Source: an uncultured Pelagibacteraceae bacterium
GTDB taxonomy: Bacteria > Pseudomonadota > Alphaproteobacteria > Pelagibacterales > Pelagibacteraceae
DNA length: 64,000 nt
NCBI GenBank assembly: GCA_902571135.1
Contig: CACGAU010000002.1
Span: forward strand, 1-64,000
Direction: 5' to 3'
The notes beneath the pieces are model-generated. The model was given only the letters and a program-made list of their open reading frames with translations, was not told the origin of the DNA and made no database searches. A program made the translations under genes and the position numbers. The first letter of the stretch is position 1. Each line of letters starts with the position of its first letter. Positions 9,597 through 16,646 of the stretch are shown in pieces.

Positions 9597-10737
9597 CCCA
9601 AATTAAATAATTTATTGATTTTATTAATCTTGTAAAAAAATTAACTTTTTTAATTTCTTTAGATGAAAGTAAATCATACTCACCAACAAGTTCTTGATCA
9701 TAAACAACTCTTAGAGTGGCTATTTTTTGATCTTTTTCAATTGGTGCTTCGACTGGTCCGTCATACTTAACAACAACTTTTAAAAGTTTTTTTTTCGCTT
9801 TTTTGATTGTTTTGTAAATATCTTCTTTTGTATATGCTTCCACACTATTCTCTTTTCCCAACCAAACATCAATTTTGTGCAATGGTTTGTTGGCTTTAGC
9901 TATTTCAACAAGGTCATAGTTGGTAAGACCAAATGTAAGTAGTTTTGTGCTTTCTTTAGATCTAGCATTTTTTGAATTAAAGCCACTTCCAACAGCAATT
10001 AATCTTCTGCCATTTCTATCTATTGATGATGCTAAAGAATATTTTTCAACGGCTAAATAACCAGTTTTTATTCCATCTGCTCCAAGATTTTTATAAAGTA
10101 AAGGATTTCTATTTCCTTGTGTTATTGGATCACCTCCTGTCCTATCCCAGGTAAATTCTTTTTCAGCAAACATTTTGTAAAATTTAGGATGTTCTTTAAT
10201 TAAATATCTAGACATTTTTAAAATATCTCTAACAGTTGAATAATTGTCGGGGTCATTTATCCCTGATGAATTAGAAAAGTTTGTATTATCCATTCCTAAT
10301 TCTTTCGCTTTAGTTGTCATTAAAATTGCAAATTCTTCTTCAGTACCTGCTATACCTTCGGCTAATGCAATACATGCATCATTACCAGAGGCAACAATGA
10401 TACCTCTTAATAAATTTTCTACAGAGACCTGATCACCTACCATTATAAACATTGATGAATATCCAGATGTAGATAATCTCCAAGCTCTCTCTGATATTAT
10501 AAATTTTTCATCTAAACTAAGATCTCCTGATTTTATTAGATCAAAAGCTATTATTGCTGTCATTATTTTTGTCATAGAAGCAGGATAAATTGAAATATCC
10601 GGCTCTTTTTCATAGAGAATTTCTCCAGAATGATAATCTTGTAATATTGCGGTTCTAGCATTTACATCAAAATTAGCTTTTGAAATATTTACTAATGAAA
10701 AACTAAAAAAAATTACAATTAATAATATTCTAAACAT
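9586..10737 (-). CDS. dacA: D-alanyl-D-alanine carboxypeptidase (PBP5/6 type)
   Basis: This enzyme trims the terminal D-alanine from peptidoglycan pentapeptides in the periplasm. The 383-residue protein has a signal peptide (about residues 1-21) and the penicillin-binding signatures SMTK (S54, K57), SGN (117-119) and KTG (224-226). The C-terminal domain after about residue 275 fits the PBP5 stalk. The final segment FFTRLIKSINYLIWG may be the amphipathic membrane anchor. It overlaps the SPOR lipoprotein gene by 8 bases, and together with the transglycosylase upstream forms a wall-maintenance block. Confidence 0.95.
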   Translation of the reverse strand: MFRILLIVIFFSFSLVNISKANFDVNARTAILQDYHSGEILYEKEPDISIYPASMTKIMTAIIAFDLIKSGDLSLDEKFIISERAWRLSTSGYSSMFIMVGDQVSVENLLRGIIVASGNDACIALAEGIAGTEEEFAILMTTKAKELGMDNTNFSNSSGINDPDNYSTVRDILKMSRYLIKEHPKFYKMFAEKEFTWDRTGGDPITQGNRNPLLYKNLGADGIKTGYLAVEKYSLASSIDRNGRRLIAVGSGFNSKNARSKESTKLLTFGLTNYDLVEIAKANKPLHKIDVWLGKENSVEAYTKEDIYKTIKKAKKKLLKVVVKYDGPVEAPIEKDQKIATLRVVYDQELVGEYDLLSSKEIKKVNFFTRLIKSINYLIWGDV

Positions 10738-11491
10738 CTTTTAATATCTCTATATTTTCAAAATTTAATATTTTTATTTCATTAAATGACTTTTCTAGTT
10801 TTTTTATATCATTAAATGGACCCAATAATACCCTATATTTAGTTTTAGATAATTTCTTAATTGCAGACTTTTTTATATTTGTCTCATCTTTTATTCTATC
10901 GACCATATTTTCTGCTGAGTCTCTATAATAAAAATCTGCAATCTTTATTGAATATAAAAATTTATTTTTTTTTATTTTTATTACTTTTTCTTTATCTTTG
11001 CCTAAATTATCTATAGTAATTCCATCTACTGGTGCCTTTTCAGCTACTTTTTTCTCTTCATCAAAAGTCTTTGCTTTTTTAGCTACAAATGTTGAACTTT
11101 TTGAAATTAAAATAAGATCAATAAAAGGTTCTTTGGGATCAAGTGATAACTCTTCAGCAATACGTTGTGTAATTACAGAGTTGTAAAAAGATGAGAATTT
11201 AACATTATTAGAGATTACTTCAGCTATAATTGACTTATCATTAACAGGATTGGTAATTTTAACAAATGAATTTTTTTTAATTTTATTATGAAAAATTACA
11301 AGTGATCTATTATCTATTTTTTTAGATATTTTTTTTTCTTTTTTTAATTCGTCATTATAAATTAAAGCAAATCCAGTATTACTATACTTTTGATCACTAA
11401 TATAAACTATGTTTTTATTATTTTGATCAAATTGATTACATGCAGATAAAAAAAGCATAGAAACAATTAATACGAGTATTTTAAAGTTCAT
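10730..11491 (-). CDS. RlpA-like/SPOR-domain lipoprotein
   Basis: The N-terminus is a lipoprotein signal with lipobox LSAC (Cys at residue 18). The middle part (about 30-120) resembles a divergent RlpA double-psi beta-barrel, with VKITNPVNDKSIIAEV and a following SFYNSVITQRIAEEL. The C-terminal 75 residues look like a SPOR domain (FLYSIKIADFYYRDSAENM and YRVLLGPFND). RlpA proteins bind and cleave denuded peptidoglycan at the septum. The catalytic Asp/His of active RlpA are not obvious, so it may be structural. It lies between the MltB-like gene (11-base overlap) and dacA. Confidence 0.7.
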   Translation of the reverse strand: MNFKILVLIVSMLFLSACNQFDQNNKNIVYISDQKYSNTGFALIYNDELKKEKKISKKIDNRSLVIFHNKIKKNSFVKITNPVNDKSIIAEVISNNVKFSSFYNSVITQRIAEELSLDPKEPFIDLILISKSSTFVAKKAKTFDEEKKVAEKAPVDGITIDNLGKDKEKVIKIKKNKFLYSIKIADFYYRDSAENMVDRIKDETNIKKSAIKKLSKTKYRVLLGPFNDIKKLEKSFNEIKILNFENIEILKDV

Positions 11492-12482
11492 TTTTAAATT
11501 TATCTTTTAATGTACAAACAGCTAAAGCAAATCGCAATGATCTATTCCATTTTAATATTATTTCATAGTTATCAAATACGATATAAGCTGGATTTAAAGT
11601 TTCAGCATCAGGTATGATATCCTTATCTGGAGTTATAATGGCTACCTTTAAACTGTTGTACTTGTTATCTATTTGATCATTATTTTTAATAAATTTTCTA
11701 AAATATTTTAATTTTTTTTTATCATGAAGTTTTTTTGCAGAAATGTTCAAATATTTACTTGGTACATTCTCTGATAAATCAATTCTATAAAAACAAGGAC
11801 TCTCACTTTTCCAACCTATTTGATTTAAATAATTTGATGCTGAAGCATACGCATCGTTATTATTTTTTAAATCTATATATCCGTTGCCATCGTGGTCAAT
11901 TGCATAATTTTTCATTGTTGATGGCATAAATTGGAAGAAACCAAAAGCGCCTGCCCAAGATCCATATAATGTTTCATGATCTATTTGTTCATTATCTATT
12001 AATCGCAAAAGTGTTAATAATTCATTTGTAAAAAAATCTGATCTTCTTTTATCAAAACTTAAAGTTGCCAAAGATGATAAAATATCCATTTTACCAACAT
12101 ACGTTCCAAAATTAGTTTCTATTCCCATTAGAGCCAATAGTAACTCTCTCTCTATATTAAATTCATTTTCAACATTATTTATTAACGTTGAATTTTTTTC
12201 ATAGAATTTTTTTCCTAGCGAGACTTTTTTTGAAGATGTTCTTTTTGAAATATAAGTTTTAGTATCCTCATAAAATTCAGGTTGATACCTATCATATTTT
12301 ATTACATCTGATAAAAATTTAGTATCAGACATAACTCTATCAAACGTTTTTTCTGAAATATTGTTTTCTAAAGCTATTTTTTTAAAATTTAATTTCCAAT
12401 TTTCAAATTCTTTATTGATATCAGCAAATGAGAAATTAATAGAAATAAAAATAAAAAATAAAAAAAAATTAATTAGTTTCAT
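11481..12482 (-). CDS. Lytic murein transglycosylase, MltB-like
   Basis: The enzyme cleaves peptidoglycan glycan strands to form 1,6-anhydro ends. The 333-residue protein has a signal peptide of about 20 residues, the catalytic glutamate in MGIETNFG (E122), and the family landmarks GSWAGAFGFFQFMPST and DHDGNGYIDL. It is the SLT_2 (MltB/MltG-like COG2951) type without a C-terminal peptidoglycan-binding domain. The 14-base overlap with rarD and 11-base overlap with the lipoprotein gene suggest a single transcript. Confidence 0.92.
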   Translation of the reverse strand: MKLINFFLFFIFISINFSFADINKEFENWKLNFKKIALENNISEKTFDRVMSDTKFLSDVIKYDRYQPEFYEDTKTYISKRTSSKKVSLGKKFYEKNSTLINNVENEFNIERELLLALMGIETNFGTYVGKMDILSSLATLSFDKRRSDFFTNELLTLLRLIDNEQIDHETLYGSWAGAFGFFQFMPSTMKNYAIDHDGNGYIDLKNNNDAYASASNYLNQIGWKSESPCFYRIDLSENVPSKYLNISAKKLHDKKKLKYFRKFIKNNDQIDNKYNSLKVAIITPDKDIIPDAETLNPAYIVFDNYEIILKWNRSLRFALAVCTLKDKFKNEL

Positions 12483-13347
12483 GTAAATCCTTCAAATATA
12501 TAATTACAGCAATCCAAATAAAAATAAAACTAACTAATTTTGTTATTGAAAAAGGCTCGTTGTAATAAAAATAACCTAATAAAAACTGAAAAGTGGGAGT
12601 TATATAAAATATCATGCCAGTCGGTCCTAAACCACAGAGTTCAACGCCCCTAACATATAAAAATAAAGGTATGACAGTCATGGGTCCAGCAAGATAAATA
12701 AATAGCATCATCGATGGATCAGATAATTGAAAATCATTATATCCTTTGCTTGCTATCAAATAAAAAGCTAAAAGTGCAAATGGTAATATAAATAAACTCT
12801 CTATAAGAAGACCTACATCTGTATCAACATTAATTTTTTTTCTAACTAGATTGTAAAAACCCCAGCTTAAAGCAACTATTAAACCAACCCAAGGCAATGA
12901 TTTAATACTTACAATAATTAAAAAAAGGATTGATAGAATAACCAACAGAATTGAAAAGACTCTTTTTCTATTAAGTTTCTCTTTAAAAAAAAGATAACCA
13001 AGCATTACGCTTAAAATGGGCATAATAAAATAACCAAAACTAGCATCTATAATTCTATTTGTTGCTATAGCATATATCCACACACCCCAATTTATAAAAA
13101 TTAAAAAACCCGAGATAAATAAATAAAATAATTTGGATTTATTTTTTACAATTTTGAAAAAAATATTCCATTTAGAGAAAAAAAAAGTAGTCAAGATTAA
13201 AGTAAAAGCTGTCCACAAACATCTGTGAACTACTAATTCAATATGTCCAATATAAGCGATATATTTAAAATAAATTACACCAAAAAATCCCCACCAAAAA
13301 GATCCAAACCCAGCAAGTAATAAGCCTTTGTTAAATTCTTTATTCAT
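12469..13347 (-). CDS. rarD: RarD-type EamA transporter
   Basis: The 292-residue protein has about ten hydrophobic helices in two EamA repeats. RarD features are visible at the N-terminus (GFGSFWWGFFGVIYFKY), HRCLWTAF near residue 45, and GLGPTGMIFYITPTFQFLLG near the end. RarD is annotated as a chloramphenicol-sensitivity protein, but its natural substrate is unsettled. It is the first gene of the long minus-strand run 13347-4989; its upstream flank is the left end of the tRNA-Ser island. Confidence 0.88.
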   Translation of the reverse strand: MNKEFNKGLLLAGFGSFWWGFFGVIYFKYIAYIGHIELVVHRCLWTAFTLILTTFFFSKWNIFFKIVKNKSKLFYLFISGFLIFINWGVWIYAIATNRIIDASFGYFIMPILSVMLGYLFFKEKLNRKRVFSILLVILSILFLIIVSIKSLPWVGLIVALSWGFYNLVRKKINVDTDVGLLIESLFILPFALLAFYLIASKGYNDFQLSDPSMMLFIYLAGPMTVIPLFLYVRGVELCGLGPTGMIFYITPTFQFLLGYFYYNEPFSITKLVSFIFIWIAVIIYLKDLHETN

Positions 13348-13410
13348 AGGAACTCATGATGCTTGTAATTAATAAGTTTATTAGACTATTTTATGGTTGA
13401 ATTAAATAAT

Positions 13411-13416
13411 TATAAT
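13411..13416 (+). promoter_or_regulatory. -10 box of the left tRNA-Ser copy
   Basis: The hexamer TATAAT ends 17 bases before the tRNA-Ser 5' half. The same position before the intact tRNA (16534-16539) reads TATACT. The flanks (13394-13415 and 16517-16538) align without gaps but with several differences, so both copies carry a tRNA promoter. A convincing -35 box was not found. Confidence 0.5.
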
Positions 13417-13472
13417 TATAAAACCTTGCTCACGGAGAGATGGCTGAGCGGTTGAAAGCACCGGTCTTGAAA
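13416..13472 (+). repeat. Left 57-bp direct repeat (attL core)
   Basis: This block is identical to 16539-16595. It starts 18 bases before the tRNA-Ser 5' end, runs through the acceptor strand, D arm and anticodon stem, and stops in the anticodon loop at TTGAAA. Loss of identity in the anticodon loop is what tyrosine-recombinase crossover there would leave. Confidence 0.9.
13434..13472 (+). pseudogene. Orphan 5' half of tRNA-Ser(TGA)
   Basis: The first 39 nucleotides of tRNA-Ser, through the anticodon loop, are present with the -10 box, after which the sequence becomes unrelated (TACTAGGGATCCCC). It lacks the anticodon 3' stem, variable arm and T arm, so it cannot make a tRNA. It is the displaced 5' half left by island integration. 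Confidence 0.9.
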
Positions 13473-13589
13473 TACTAGGGATCCCCTACTCACCTTACGA
13501 CGTTTTACATACTTATTAGGTCATTACTAACTTTTTTAATTTTAGCTTTTACGAAAAACACATCATTCTTGGCTTGCCTAAGCTATCAA

Positions 13590-13611
13590 ACTTGTACGCC
13601 ACTTGTACGCA
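13590..13611 (+). repeat. Left pair of ACTTGTAC repeats (possible arm sites)
   Basis: ACTTGTAC occurs at 13590 and 13601, spaced 11 bp (one helical turn), about 118 bp inside the left core repeat. The 12-mer ACTTGTACGCCA (13590-13601) recurs exactly at the right end (16472-16483). The site lies downstream of the last island gene, which argues against it being only a promoter operator. Confidence 0.6.
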
Positions 13612-13623
13612 GAACTTTATTTA

Positions 13624-13956
13624 TTATGGTACTAAAGCATTTAATGTTGCAGTTAGCTTTATATCAAACTGAAGCAAGTCACCTAATTTTTTCATCTCTT
13701 TTAAGTTGTTTTGAACATCTATAAATTTATCTTTAGAAACTAAATTTTCTGCAACCAAAGATGCTAAAAGCATTCCCACTGGCATTTCGCTATTTGACTC
13801 ACCTAATTTAGCTAGAGATGGGAGTACTATGTTTACCAAGTCCTCCATTTGTTTTTTTAGAACTTTATCTTTTGATTTTACTTCATCAGGATCGTTAAAA
13901 TTTATGATGACGTAGTCATTGTAAAATTTGCTTATTTTATCTTTCTCGATGCTCAT
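13624..13956 (-). CDS. Hypothetical island protein (110 aa)
   Basis: I do not recognise this protein. It is 110 residues, mixed charge, and appears largely helical, with a hydrophobic central part (VNIVLPSLAKLG and PVGMLLASLVAENL) that is too short and too polar-flanked for a sure membrane segment. It is the last gene of the island operon; its ATG directly follows the TAA of the upstream gene. It has no signal peptide. A cytoplasmic role within the five-gene operon is inferred. Confidence 0.65.
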   Translation of the reverse strand: MSIEKDKISKFYNDYVIINFNDPDEVKSKDKVLKKQMEDLVNIVLPSLAKLGESNSEMPVGMLLASLVAENLVSKDKFIDVQNNLKEMKKLGDLLQFDIKLTATLNALVP

Positions 13957-14427
13957 TTACCACTTATCAAAATCTAGTATAGGATAATTATTAAACATTT
14001 TAGATAAGGCCTCAGTAGAAATAACTGTCCCACCTTTTTTAAATGACTCTTTACCTGCTGAAATAATCTTTAAACAAGTATTTTTATATTTTTCATAAAA
14101 TTTATCATTCTCATTAATTACAATTTCAGTTTGATTGTAAAGATGATTTGCAAAAGAGTTTATTTGATCTTCACTCAATTTAGATGCTGAACTTGAAGAG
14201 AGAATAAATTGTTTAAAGCAATTAATAAACCCATTTGAATATTGATTTTTTTCAAGCTGATTAGTTTCAAATGAGGCCTCAAAAATACCCCTAAAAAAAA
14301 ATGTTCTTACATTATAGAGTTTTTTTGCGTCAACATTCTCTAGCGTGTCTGAGAAAGAACGATAAAGGGAATCACAAACAGATACAGTAGGCTCTACATC
14401 TTCCCAAATTTTGTCTAATTTACTCAT
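13957..14427 (-). CDS. Hypothetical island protein (156 aa)
   Basis: I do not recognise this protein. It has 156 residues, no signal peptide or membrane helix, and a helical, acidic character with several aromatic residues. A serine-rich bend (ILSSSSASKLSEDQ) lies near residue 80, and the C-terminus is NYPILDFDKW. It overlaps the upstream 102-residue gene by 4 bases (ATGA) and abuts the downstream gene, so it is translated in the same operon. No catalytic motif is visible. Confidence 0.65.
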   Translation of the reverse strand: MSKLDKIWEDVEPTVSVCDSLYRSFSDTLENVDAKKLYNVRTFFFRGIFEASFETNQLEKNQYSNGFINCFKQFILSSSSASKLSEDQINSFANHLYNQTEIVINENDKFYEKYKNTCLKIISAGKESFKKGGTVISTEALSKMFNNYPILDFDKW

Positions 14428-14732
14428 TTTATAAGATTAATATTATTCTTTCTTCTTCTCTTAATCAATTCATCTACTTGAATCTTGATAAAGAGTTGTC
14501 TACCCATTTGAACAGCTTTAGCCTGTACTTCGCTTTTATGTTTAGTAGGTAATCTTTTTAAAGGTTTGCCTGGTGGATCATCATTTGCAAGAACATTATT
14601 AGCTGAATTAATCATACTTTGATCGACTATTCTTAATACTTCTTTCTTTTCATTAAAAGATAAGTTTTCAAGTATCTTAATTATACCGTTTCTTTCCTCT
14701 TGAGCTCTATAGTATTTATGATCTTCCGACAT
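14424..14732 (-). CDS. Hypothetical island protein (102 aa)
   Basis: I do not recognise this protein. It is 102 residues long; the N-terminal half is acidic and helical (SFNEKKEVLRIVDQSM) and the C-terminal half is strongly basic (KRLPTKHKSE, then VDELIKRRRKNNINLIK). The basic tail could bind nucleic acid, but no known fold is apparent. It overlaps the MORN gene by 17 bases and the next gene by 4 bases, so it is embedded in the operon. Confidence 0.65.
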   Translation of the reverse strand: MSEDHKYYRAQEERNGIIKILENLSFNEKKEVLRIVDQSMINSANNVLANDDPPGKPLKRLPTKHKSEVQAKAVQMGRQLFIKIQVDELIKRRRKNNINLIK

Positions 14733-15834
14733 TTTTAGGGTCCAATTTTTTTACAAAATCAACACCGAGACAACCATCTTTTTTATAATCCCACCATGCT
14801 TCACAATATTTTGTAAATTTCTTTTTTCCTTTTGGATCAAAATAAATAATAGTGATGTTAGAACGGATATGTCTAAAACCATCTTTAAAAATAACATCTT
14901 CAATTTGAATTACTTTATCACCTTTAGATCTTTTTATTGTGTCACCTAAATAATTACGTTCCTCTATCGTATCAGTTATTTTACCTCTGCCATGATATGA
15001 GTTATTTCTAAAATTTCCTTTATAAGAGTCGGTGTAGCCATAAGTATTTTTACTTGTTTTATTATCGAAAGGATCCATTGGTATCATATATTCACCCAAT
15101 CCATTTCTCATAAAGTTTTTAAAATTCCCAATATATTTATTGGCCAGTTGAGAATAATTATGTTGATACATGGTCCCTTTAACCATTTGATTATCTTTCC
15201 ACTGACCATCGTATTTGCCGCCATGACCAAATTCTAAATAAAAATTATATTTTTTTAAAAAGAGACCATAACCATGCATTTTTTTAAAATATTTCTTGTA
15301 GTTTTTTAATTGCTCTTTTCTGAAATCACTTTTTTCCCATACCTTTAAACCACCCATACTTGACATAAGGGCGAAATTTTCAGGCCAAATTAATTTACCT
15401 GAACCATCGTATTTTCCATTTTTGAAATTACCAATATAATATGCACCGTCATAGTAATTAAAAACACCTTTGCCATGAGGCTTTTTGTTTTTAATACCAC
15501 CTTTGTATGAGCCATAAGGAAATATTAAATTTTCTTTACCAGTTATAAATCCAAAGAACTTTTCATTTTTTATATTAAATAACTTTGAACTAACTGTTTT
15601 ATAATCTTGATAATCATATTTAATATTAAATTTTTGATATAATCTCTCTAATAAAGTTGGATCTTTTAATGTATCTGTGAATAGAGCCATTAATAATTCA
15701 TCTGATTTTACTTTTTGAATAGTTTTAGGCGAAGGATCCTTAAAGTACCATTGACCATCAGATGATCTTTGGTGTTTACATAATTTTCTAAATTTTTTTA
15801 GTTTTGTTAAGATAAGCTTATCTAAATCTGTCAT
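14716..15834 (-). CDS. MORN-repeat protein of the tRNA-Ser island
   Basis: The protein has 372 residues. After a charged helical N-terminus (1-95) come MORN-like repeats, with tyrosine-glycine cores at about residues 107-129 (YGSYKGGIKNKKPHGKG), 130-152 (YYIGNFKNGKYDGSGK), 205-225, 232-252 and 269-289 (YKGNFRNNSYHGRGK). An insert at about 153-204 splits the array. The C-terminal part (310-372) holds three residues of note: C344, the pair W347-W348, and C355. MORN repeats mediate lipid or protein contacts in eukaryotes and are scattered in bacteria with little known function. There is no signal peptide. It is the largest cargo gene and the only one with a recognised motif. Confidence 0.8.
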   Translation of the reverse strand: MTDLDKLILTKLKKFRKLCKHQRSSDGQWYFKDPSPKTIQKVKSDELLMALFTDTLKDPTLLERLYQKFNIKYDYQDYKTVSSKLFNIKNEKFFGFITGKENLIFPYGSYKGGIKNKKPHGKGVFNYYDGAYYIGNFKNGKYDGSGKLIWPENFALMSSMGGLKVWEKSDFRKEQLKNYKKYFKKMHGYGLFLKKYNFYLEFGHGGKYDGQWKDNQMVKGTMYQHNYSQLANKYIGNFKNFMRNGLGEYMIPMDPFDNKTSKNTYGYTDSYKGNFRNNSYHGRGKITDTIEERNYLGDTIKRSKGDKVIQIEDVIFKDGFRHIRSNITIIYFDPKGKKKFTKYCEAWWDYKKDGCLGVDFVKKLDPKNVGRS

Positions 15835-15844
15835 AGGTATTTAT

Positions 15845-16402
15845 TCATATCCTTTTTTTAATAGAAAACATCGTATCATAATTCTCTACTTCAGGACCTT
15901 CATACTCAAAATCATAAGAGTATACATCGTAGATACCATTATCCACTTTATATGTGAAAGAGTTATTCCATTCATTTTTTTGTGTCTTTTGATTTTTTAT
16001 GAGATGATGTTTATATCCTGTATCTACAAGTGCATTGAAACTAATTTTACCTGTTGTGATTTTAACATCGCCTGTTTTGGATGACTCATTGTCAATTTTT
16101 TTTATTAAATCATCTACTTTAATATGTTTAAGAGAATTTAAAGGAATATAGTAAAAATTCTTTGGTTTTTTCTTTTCTTTATCCTCTAAGTATACTCCAC
16201 ATAAAACTGTTCCAAAATCAGCGTCATGAGTAGAATAAATAGCAGTTAATTTTGTGTTCTTAATTTTACCTATATTTAAGAGATTTGTTGTTCCTTTTGA
16301 TATAATTTTAAGATTTGATGATTTATTTATTATTTCATCATCGCCAATTATCAAAAATTGATGTTGATGTATTGTCGATTTACTTAAAATAAATTTACTC
16401 AT
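15845..16402 (-). CDS. Hypothetical island protein (185 aa), first gene of operon
   Basis: I do not recognise this protein. It has 185 residues, no signal peptide or membrane helix, and alternating hydrophobic patterns that suggest a mostly beta fold (HQFLIIGDDEI, TKLTAIYST, GTVLCGVYLED, YDVYSYDFEYEG). It is the first gene of the island operon, 10 bases before the MORN gene. No ribosome binding site is obvious. The upstream region contains the right pair of ACTTGTAC repeats and -10-like TATATT on the minus strand at about 16450-16455. Confidence 0.65.
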   Translation of the reverse strand: MSKFILSKSTIHQHQFLIIGDDEIINKSSNLKIISKGTTNLLNIGKIKNTKLTAIYSTHDADFGTVLCGVYLEDKEKKKPKNFYYIPLNSLKHIKVDDLIKKIDNESSKTGDVKITTGKISFNALVDTGYKHHLIKNQKTQKNEWNNSFTYKVDNGIYDVYSYDFEYEGPEVENYDTMFSIKKRI

Positions 16403-16460
16403 TTGTGTGAACTTTTAATTCATTTAAAACTAAATATTTCATGTAGGAGAATATAGGATA

Positions 16461-16483
16461 ACTTGTACAAGACTTGTACGCCA
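16461..16483 (+). repeat. Right pair of ACTTGTAC repeats (possible arm sites or operator)
   Basis: ACTTGTAC occurs at 16461 and 16472, spaced 11 bp and in the same orientation as the left pair. It sits about 60 bp upstream of the first island gene and about 56 bp inside the right core repeat. Read on the minus strand it overlaps the place of a -35 box for the island operon, so it could also be an operator. Confidence 0.6.
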
Positions 16484-16538
16484 GGCAAAATTTTTAAAAA
16501 AAAAAGCTCTGTTTTTTAGTTGAATTTTAATAATATAC

Positions 16539-16595
16539 TTATAAAACCTTGCTCACGGAGAGATGGCTGAGCGGTTGAAAGCACCGGTCTTGAAA
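16539..16595 (+). repeat. Right 57-bp direct repeat (attR core)
   Basis: This is an exact copy of 13416-13472, here forming the leader and 5' half of the intact tRNA-Ser. After position 16595 the sequence continues into the 3' half of the tRNA, while the left copy diverges. Confidence 0.9.
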
Positions 16596-16646
16596 ACCGG
16601 CAAAGGGGCAACTCTTTCCTGGGTTCGAATCCCAGTCTCTCCGCCA
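16557..16646 (+). tRNA. tRNA-Ser (anticodon TGA)
   Basis: This 90-nt class II tRNA has acceptor GGAGAGA pairing with TCTCTCC, anticodon stem CCGGT/ACCGG with loop CTTGAAA (anticodon TGA), a long variable arm, a T arm with GGGTTCGAATCCC and an encoded CCA. A -10-like TATACT lies at 16534-16539. The promoter and 5' half are the part duplicated by the island. The last A of CCA touches the stop codon of the convergent sdhE gene. Confidence 0.97.

Larger units (their letters stand above)
13416..16595. mobile_element. Small tRNA-Ser island without integrase
   Basis: The region lies between two 57-bp direct repeats that contain the 5' half of tRNA-Ser(TGA). One element equivalent, repeat start to repeat start, is 3123 bp. 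Inside are five minus-strand genes (13624-16402) and short noncoding ends (13473-13623 and 16403-16538). Both ends have paired ACTTGTAC repeats spaced 11 bp. No integrase, transposase, replication or capsid gene is recognisable. Recombination between the repeats would restore a single intact tRNA-Ser. I infer a non-autonomous integrative element, mobilised by a recombinase encoded elsewhere, such as a phage satellite or cargo island related in lifestyle to Prochlorococcus tycheposons. The alternative is an old element that lost its integrase. Confidence 0.8.

Noticed and set aside
13473-13495. GGGATCCC palindrome after the left repeat as a terminator
   Set aside because: The stem is short, with no loop or T run; too weak to call.
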